Under the pieces are notes generated by a model. That model ran no database searches and had not been told where the DNA came from. It was given only the letters and a program-made list of their open reading frames with translations. Position numbers and translations under genes: made by a program. Positions 57,604 to 64,000 of a stretch of 64,000 bases of DNA are shown piece by piece. The DNA lies in NCBI GenBank assembly GCA_950022295.1, contig OX465599.1:286275501-286339500 (forward strand). Reading direction: 5' to 3'. Positions within the stretch are counted from its first letter, which is position 1, and the number at the start of each line of letters is the position of its first letter. This stretch comes from Bromus sterilis. Taxonomy: Eukaryota; Streptophyta; Magnoliopsida; Poales; Poaceae.

Positions 57604-60600
57604 GTCTCCCACTTGCACTAGAGTGCTAATAATCTAGCCGCATTTTCCCGATCATAATCATCTTATCACATAAGTGTTTCATTGATCATGCATGCTCATG
57701 GAAGAGGGTTCGTCAACGAACTGCACCAATTCAGATTCGTATGTTTCCTTTGCAACTGGTACAGGTCAAAAGCTCTTTTGACATACCACTCATTATCATA
57801 TAATGGTTGGATATAAGTTTCGCGGGAGAGTGAGACTATTATTTCACAGTATCCTCCAATGATCTCTTGGTTCAGTCTTTAGAAGACTCATCCATAGTCA
57901 TATATACTGGGAAATACACTCAGCCAGAAGTCCAATACTTCTAACGCTAAACTTTTATCCAGACGTCTACTTTCTTAAGTAGTATTATGTTTGTAGTACC
58001 GTGAATTTTTCTCACATTCCTTTCATGTCTTTGGTGATGTCTCTAATTCCATATAGACCCATAATATGGCTTGCAATTGTAATCTTGCATTACATTCAAG
58101 TCTATTATCCTTTCTATATTTTAGAGAACAGTCCTCAGTATGCCTCTCATATACTGAATGCATGGAATTTATTCAGATTCTGTGTTTTACTCCTAAAGCA
58201 CATCGGAATCTGTTCTTCTACCAAGAACTTTTGAGTCATTCTGTTGTTGGATTCACAACCCATGTTTATATGGTAGAATCATATGTCAAGAACATATAAG
58301 ATCACATGTCCAGTACATGGTGCATCTCTATTCTTCCATCAAGACATTGCTTGTGATATTTGGATTTCATCCATTATATAATTTCTATCCACAAGAACCT
58401 GTTTCTTGTCTAGAAGATTATTCCAACCTTCACTTCGTTTCATTATCCGTATCTTAATCTACTCATATAGATTTCAACGTGTAATGTGTTGGTATCTCAC
58501 ATAAAAGAAGATTCTTGCAATCTTGTATTTTTCTTGCCTTATGCTCTATATATATCATAATGCACATATGTATATGAGATGATTCTCTATATACACAATC
58601 AATGCATATCCATATATATACATATGAGATCATTCTTCACACATATCAATGCATATATGTTTGAGACAATGATCATGCTCCCACTCAAATATATCCATCA
58701 TATACTCATATATTTGTGATGCAGCTTTCATCAAGTCATTCTATTGTTCACTATGTCTCACATAATGACAATGCTTCCAAAGCTCCCACTCAGAAAATGC
58801 CCTCTGCACTCCAAGTTTCCGGGAAGTCTTCAAAGCTCCCACTCAGTTTCATGAAACTGCAGGCCCACTCAATATTTTTGTCATCACAAAATCACTTGAT
58901 CAAATCAAGGTTGAGGGTTCCTGTCTTGAGGTACTATAGTCCATCCTTTTAACGAAGTAACCTTCGTCATGCCCATTGCAATTCTCTTTTCAGATCCAAA
59001 TTTGACTGAGATGCAATTTCAGGCTATGGTCCATCGTAGTGTAAATGAAATATTTTATTGATTAAAGCATTCCTACGTTTCCGCAGTCAATCACCATTGA
59101 ACTTTGGTCATAACCAAATAATGCCTTATTCCCATTACATTTTTCTCAATGACTCTCCAGTTTGTCGAGAATATGAAATAACCAATTTATTTCACAGGAC
59201 GTGAGCCATCCTTAATGTAACTCAATAATATTTCATTTCTCCTCGTGTTCTAGGCTACCATCATTCCTTTGTGTCTTCAAGCAATATTATTCCCTATTGT
59301 TTTATTAAGAAGACTCAAGATTATTGTTCTGTACAGAACGTATTCATGATAACCTTCTAAATTCAACAATGGCTTCAACTCATATACCAAGATCAATCAT
59401 CTTTGGCATATCCTTCCTTACACAGTGTCATTACAGCGGAACATGCTTCCGTTGCAATACTCTGATATTCTGAAGGCAAGGTCCAATACCCTGGTCAAAG
59501 TTTCCATTATCTCCCATTGGATCCGTGTCGAGAGACTTTTCTCGTATTACCAATTAAGCAACACAAATTTTGCTATTCGGGGAGAATATGTAATTTCAAT
59601 TGCTCGTAGTTTTATTACAAATAAATTCTTTCTTTTAAGAAACCTTATAACACCATCAGTTATGGAGCTATCATGTCTCGTTAGATTCAGGATGGTTTCC
59701 TATTCATGAAGTGGGTGTTTTAACTTAATGAATTAAACAATCTTATTCGACAATAACTATAGTGCTAGGGGAAAGAACGTTTAGACCATACTATGGTTTA
59801 GTATGACTACGAATGGTTTAAGTAGTCTAGCACTTTCAACTTCCATCGTAGTTTGTGGTACAACTTCCACAAGTCTCCCATTATGTCAATATCAATACTT
59901 ATCACTTCGGATCGTAGCGTAGTGATATGTATCCTTGTATTCTCACTTCTCACTATGATTCCTGAATCTCAGTTTTATGATCTCAATTGAATACAACTTT
60001 CAATTAATCATATGAAGTCTTTAATGATAACTCACATGCCCATTCTACATCATTTATGTATAATGATTGGCACAAGTTCTACTTGCTAGAACCTTGTCAT
60101 GATTATATTTATTGCAGAGGTTCATAGATCGTGTATCTAATCCATCTCATGCAATCAAGTTATGATTTTCATTCGATAATGAACTCACAAGTTAATAGAT
60201 CATACATTTAATGAATTCATCCGTTATGAAGTCACCTCATGCAATCAAATCTTTGACTTGTTATAATCAAGACAACTTTATCATTAAACATTGAATATTT
60301 CTTGACAATAATAGTAGTATTATAAATGCTTTCTATCATATCATAAATCAAGACGTAATCAAAGTATAAGCACACTTTTATTCATAAAGATGGAACAACT
60401 GACTTGTCTCATTACATGAATAACTTTGTCTCGCGAGATGCAAGACACACAACTAAGTGTTCATACTATAATGATTACATAAGATTTATCTAATACTCTA
60501 AGTATCTCCTATGATAGATGTCTCGGTGGAATCCATGCTGGCCATCAACTGACTTGATGTCCATCAATCCTTGATTTCACCTCTTCCCGTCCATGCAACA

Positions 60601-60607
60601 GCAGGTC
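57604..60607 (-). other. TR-GAG2 AT-rich non-coding interior
   Basis: Equivalent to 31348-34352. The polypurine tract is at 57604-57618. Tract-like TGAGTGGGAGC motifs on the minus strand are at 58678-58688, 58782-58793 and 58835-58846, the same three places as in TR-GAG1. Confidence 0.7.
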
Positions 60608-60700
60608 CTGTTTTCATAAAACAGAATAAGTATCAGATACTCATTTACTGCAACTGTTGTATAAGGGAGTAAACATTTATAAAGTATATCAAGTATATAC
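60608..60700 (-). other. Candidate 93-nt intron at the gag end (TR-GAG2)
   Basis: Same donor (GAGAAG|GTATATAC) and acceptor (GAAAACAG|GACC) as in TR-GAG1 and exactly the same length. The reading after the acceptor is also conserved. Confidence 0.4.
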
Positions 60701-61352
60701 CTTCTCCATCCACGACTTCTGAATCCTCGAAAGGAGCAATGTCCGCGGCCAAGAGATCAGTCATGAAGTTCTGGAGACTCATGTTAGCTCCTCTTCCGAC
60801 ATAGCTATGAACATAATCACCATAACTCGGAGGGAGTGAGTGCAATAACGTATTTATTGCAAACTCTTCCGTGGTGCTTTCGTTCATTGTCCAATATTCA
60901 TAGTCCTCCACTAGGGTCAGGTACATCTCATGCATCCTGTCTAAGTGATCATCAAGGATTGTGCGTTCTTCCATCTTTGTAGATAGAAACTTGCTTTCTA
61001 ACTCAAATCTGGCAATTCTGAACTCACGTACGAACATTGTCTTTAGCGTGTCCATCATGTCATATGGGCCAGTGTCCTGTAACTGTATGCCCAACTTCTC
61101 TGACATGCTGAAGATCATGACATTCCTGACTACGGAGCATTTCTGTCGGCGAGCATAATGATCAAGTATCTCTTGATCGCTAACATGATCGTCCGGATGT
61201 TCTTCCACATGCATTTCTATTGTAAACAAGATGTCTGCTCTCTCGAGCGACGTCCTAAGGCGTGAATACCAATCAGCAAAGTTTGACCCATTTTCTCTAA
61301 GTCTTTCACCTTCCATGAAGAAAGATAGTTCACGTTGCTCTAGTGCATTCAT
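60645..61352 (-). CDS. gag: TR-GAG2 Gag protein (235 aa)
   Basis: An intact Copia-type Gag ORF from ATG 61352. It shares with TR-GAG1 the first 25 residues (MNALEQRELSFFMEGER, then ENGSNF) and the end (VVDGEGIYLIY). The centre differs: ADWYSRLRTSLER, YDMMDTLKTMF, RIARFELESKFLSTKMEER and LHSLPPSYGDYVHSYVGRG are recognisable equivalents, with about 45% overall identity by eye and six extra residues. No zinc knuckle, protease or pol follows. The ORF is open in spite of the high divergence, so both versions look functionally constrained rather than decayed. Confidence 0.85.
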   Translation of the reverse strand: MNALEQRELSFFMEGERLRENGSNFADWYSRLRTSLERADILFTIEMHVEEHPDDHVSDQEILDHYARRQKCSVVRNVMIFSMSEKLGIQLQDTGPYDMMDTLKTMFVREFRIARFELESKFLSTKMEERTILDDHLDRMHEMYLTLVEDYEYWTMNESTTEEFAINTLLHSLPPSYGDYVHSYVGRGANMSLQNFMTDLLAADIAPFEDSEVVDGEGIYLIYFINVYSLIQQLQ

Positions 61353-62403
61353 TTTCTACAAACATAATTGCAAGGAACACAATTAAGACTAGTTCACAAC
61401 AATGAGTTCATATAATCATATGAGCTCGCACTAAAACATTTCATCCCTAAGAAGTTTTAGTGATTACATGATCCAGATTCACTGCCCGACCTCGAATATC
61501 ACACGGCCGACGGGTCAGTTTCAAAGGTAGACAACAACTTGTGCGATCACATTATCTTATATATACTGTGACTCATGCTCGATCTTTCGATCTCTAGTAT
61601 TCCGAGGCCATATCTGCATATGCTAGGCTCGCCAAATTAACCTCCATGTTATATGCTGCTCAGCAAGGCCATATTTTCATATGCCAGGCTTGCCGAACCC
61701 AACCTCATGCGAACTCCATTGAATATGTAGGAAAACTCCGGTATGTACGGAGCATCAGGCCATATGGGAGAACCTTCCAGGTGGTGCACACTTCGGTAGA
61801 ATACTTATGTTTGGCTTTGTTAAGGGATCATCTTATCACATGCTACCGTCGTGTATCCTATACTAGCAAGTTTTAAGATGTCTGGGCTATGGCAACACTA
61901 AGTCTACAGTGTCTCCATTTTAGTTTGTTTTATGATGACGATTACTACTTACTAGTAACACATAGCAAAGCTATCACTACATCACAAACAAACAAACGAT
62001 AGCCCCCACTTTGCAATACAAGGTTTAGACGGTCTAGTTGTATATTGCGAGTTTTACGTGGCTGCTAGGGCTTTCATAGTTAAACAAGTTTTAACCTACG
62101 AGTCAACCACAACGTCAACCATACAATTGTCTCTATTACACCCCGCACGGGGCCCTCCGTTGCAAATGCCACATCCGCTAAAGTAGAGAGACAGACACCC
62201 CCCCAGCCACTTTATACGGTACAAGCCTCATGTCAAGCGTGGAACCAGTCTCGCGTAAGAGTACGCGTAAAGTCGGTCGGGGGCCGCTTCATCAAACAAT
62301 GCCGCAGATGTGAACAAGTACACGTGGGAGGGTAACAATCATACAATCAACGCCCACATCCCCGATGTGTTCTATCCGTACAGTAATACTAAGCATAGAC
62401 CTA
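61353..62403 (-). other. TR-GAG2 untranslated leader
   Basis: Matches 35080-36130 almost base for base, including the two GGCCATAT...CATATGC blocks. No credible sense ORF. Confidence 0.6.
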
Positions 62404-62415
62404 GCTCTGATACCA
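62404..62415 (-). other. TR-GAG2 primer-binding site
   Basis: Minus TGGTATCAGAGC, a perfect initiator tRNA-Met-type site one base from the 5' LTR. Confidence 0.85.
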
Positions 62416-62416
62416 C

Positions 62417-64000
62417 TGTTGGGGTTCGCAGCAGAAAACACAAATTTTTCTAACTAGCGTTCCCTTAACCCAAGATCTAGCTAGCCGTATTACCGTAACG
62501 GAAAGTAGTGCGGAAATAACATACCTCGGGGTGTAGTCCGTTGCGCGGGAAACGTTCCCGCAAACGTGGTTGATGTAGCCGATCAAGTTTCACAGCCCCC
62601 TGGCTGTGTTGAGCACCCGGATGGGTGTAGTGCCACACGTGCAGCACCTCGTAGTACTCGCACACGTACGAGACTCGATGACGACCTCCGTTCTCTGATC
62701 CAGCGGAGGGGGCGGAAGCAGACCTCCGGACGGAGCTTCGGCAGCACGACGGCCTCCGATTCTAGCAGAGAGGTCTCAATTCCACTACAGGCTCACACTA
62801 GGGAGCCCACCGTGGAAGAGACCAGAGAGGGGAGAAGACCGGAGAAAACCGATCTCAATTCGGAGTTATATTTATTTTCTCACGAATTTCTGTGTATTAA
62901 TTATGTGCACCCTGCCCATCTATATATAGGCTGGGGAAGGGAGTCAACCCACCTCCCCTAGCAATGTGGGACTAAACCCCTTGCTAGGGGGGAGTTGGCC
63001 GGCCAAGGGGGGAGAGGGGGCGCACCCCTCATGGGCCCTAGGGCCCATGGCGCCTCCCCCCCTTTTTCTTTTCTTTTTCCTTTTCCCTTTAATTCCTTAA
63101 TGGGCCTTTTCCTCCACTAAGGCCCATAGCACCTATTAATTAGAAATAAAATGATTTTAATTATTAATTCAATTAATTAATAACTAAAACATATTATTTC
63201 ATCTCCCTGTGCTCCGGAAACACTTCCGGCTCACTCCGAACTTGTTTCAGTTCAATACGGTACTCCTCCGATATTGTCTCCTTAATTCTCTGGTTGCTCC
63301 GATGGTTCCGAAAAGGTCTCCGATTTCATCGAGCCCTTAAGTGTGTTACCCTACGGTCCGAGAACACTCCAGTCATGACTGAGCAGAGGCAACAGTCAAT
63401 GATCATCAGCGGGACCTGGATTCCCATAATGACCCCTGTGCATTCCGGATATCGATACCGATTGGACCTTACGCCGTATAGCATTCCCTTTGTCAGCGAT
63501 ACTGGATTGTTCCGAGATTCGATCAATGACATCCTATGTCTGGTTCAACCTCGTTCCGAACTAACTCCTTATACACTCGTTCCCGTGATATTCATCCCCG
63601 TGACCTAGTCACACGCTGCGCAGCTTTATGGATGGAATCTCACCGAGTGGGCCCTGAGTATCTATCCAATATGGATTGACAAATCCCGCTCTTGTAAACA
63701 ATACTCCTCAACGTATCTCGACGGAATACCTAAGATACAACCGTTATGACCCGCATATTTCAGTCAGGTGGTGGGATGTAAGTCAAAGCATCCGGGAAGA
63801 TAGTGATTATGCACGTACTCACGGTCAAAGGAACGGTCTACCACGTTCTGTAATTACAACACTGAACCTTCATAAGATTTGATCATGCTGTAATGCTTTC
63901 TTTGGGTAATGTTCATCACGTCACTTAACCAGTGAGGTGACCTCAAAGTCAAGAGACTTAATTGTCCATGATCGCGAAACCACGACCATCATGTTGACCA
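62417..64000 (-). repeat. TR-GAG2 5' LTR, cut by window end
   Basis: The first 1,584 bp in plus reading of an LTR that should be about 1,755 bp long. The end with CATATATCCAACA and the right-hand target duplication lie outside the window. Confidence 0.95.

Larger units (their letters stand above)
53601..64000 (+). mobile_element. Gypsy element D, 5' part, interrupted by TR-GAG2
   Basis: The 5' LTR is 53601-55194 (TGATATGTCC...CATCA), followed by a primer-binding site (55206-55223) and an ORF from 55388 that is broken at 55849 by TR-GAG2. The left target bases are GCGGG (53596-53600). The rest of the element lies beyond the window. Confidence 0.85.
55849..64000 (-). mobile_element. TR-GAG2: gag-only Copia-type element, 5' end cut by window
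   Basis: Second element of the TR-GAG1 family. The 3' LTR is 55849-57603, the interior 57604-62416, and the 5' LTR 62417-64000, with about 170 bp missing at the window edge. The left target bases are AATTA (55844-55848). Non-coding parts match TR-GAG1 nearly base for base, whereas the gag centre does not. No pol is present. Confidence 0.9.

Noticed and set aside
1..64000. tRNA, rRNA, CRISPR, bacterial-type operons or viral genomes.
   Set aside because: None of the needed signatures were seen on either strand. The initiator-Met and Asp tRNA matches are 12-18 base primer sites only.

Overview
This window is intergenic, transposon-packed nuclear DNA of a grass, most likely a large-genome Pooideae species (Triticeae or oat type). 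The evidence is the element content: Gypsy LTRs of the TGATACGTCC/TGATATGTCC type with a tRNA-Asp-like primer-binding site, Copia elements with TGTTGG...CCAACA ends and an initiator-Met primer-binding site, 4-5 kb long LTRs of the TGTAACA(C/G)CC type, and a LINE with grass-type ORF1/ORF2. I see no intact host gene, rRNA, tRNA or CRISPR array. Almost every base belongs to nested retroelements, and the nesting can be read from 5-bp target-site duplications (TSDs).

Layout, left to right. 1-453 is the 3' end of a Gypsy LTR (family D, + strand). 454 to about 800 is a short unique stretch with an exon-like minus-strand reading frame. From about 800 to 23,310 lies one decayed LINE (+). It is split by a solo long LTR (C1, 3331-7715, TSD ACCAA) and by a full-length but inactivated autonomous Copia element (7785-20056, TSD ATGGG). 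A second solo long LTR (C2, 8351-12606, TSD GAAAG) sits inside the 5' LTR of that Copia element. 23,621-48,229 is a Gypsy element (family A, TSD AATGC) with one intact 230-codon ORF of unknown function and no pol. Its 3' LTR is split inside the TATA box by a solo long LTR (B1, 29195-47059, TSD TAAAG/TAGAG). B1 is itself split by a gag-only Copia-type element (TR-GAG1, 29595-37896, TSD CCAAC) and by a second copy of its own family (B2, 41175-45853, TSD GCGGC). 48,235-49,000 is unique GC-rich DNA with a broken minus-strand reading frame. Then come a minus-strand D LTR (49001-50517), a third C LTR (C3, 50518-53600), a plus-strand D element (from 53601), and inside its ORF a second gag-only Copia element (TR-GAG2, 55849 to the window end).

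The most unusual features are in the two gag-only elements. Their LTRs, leaders and roughly 3 kb of non-coding interior are nearly identical, but the central ~180 codons of their only ORF, gag, are only about 45% identical at protein level. Both carry a candidate 93-nt intron at the end of gag. This looks like cassette-style replacement of gag in a non-autonomous retroelement family. Other points worth checking are a GC-rich promoter/first-exon-like module that varies between copies of the long C LTRs, small palindromes conserved between the B and C long-LTR families, a second polypurine-tract-like motif inside Gypsy A, and two exon-like fragments that may be remains of a host gene.

Family names are deliberately not pinned down. 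All similarity statements are by-eye comparisons within this window plus general knowledge of grass retroelements.
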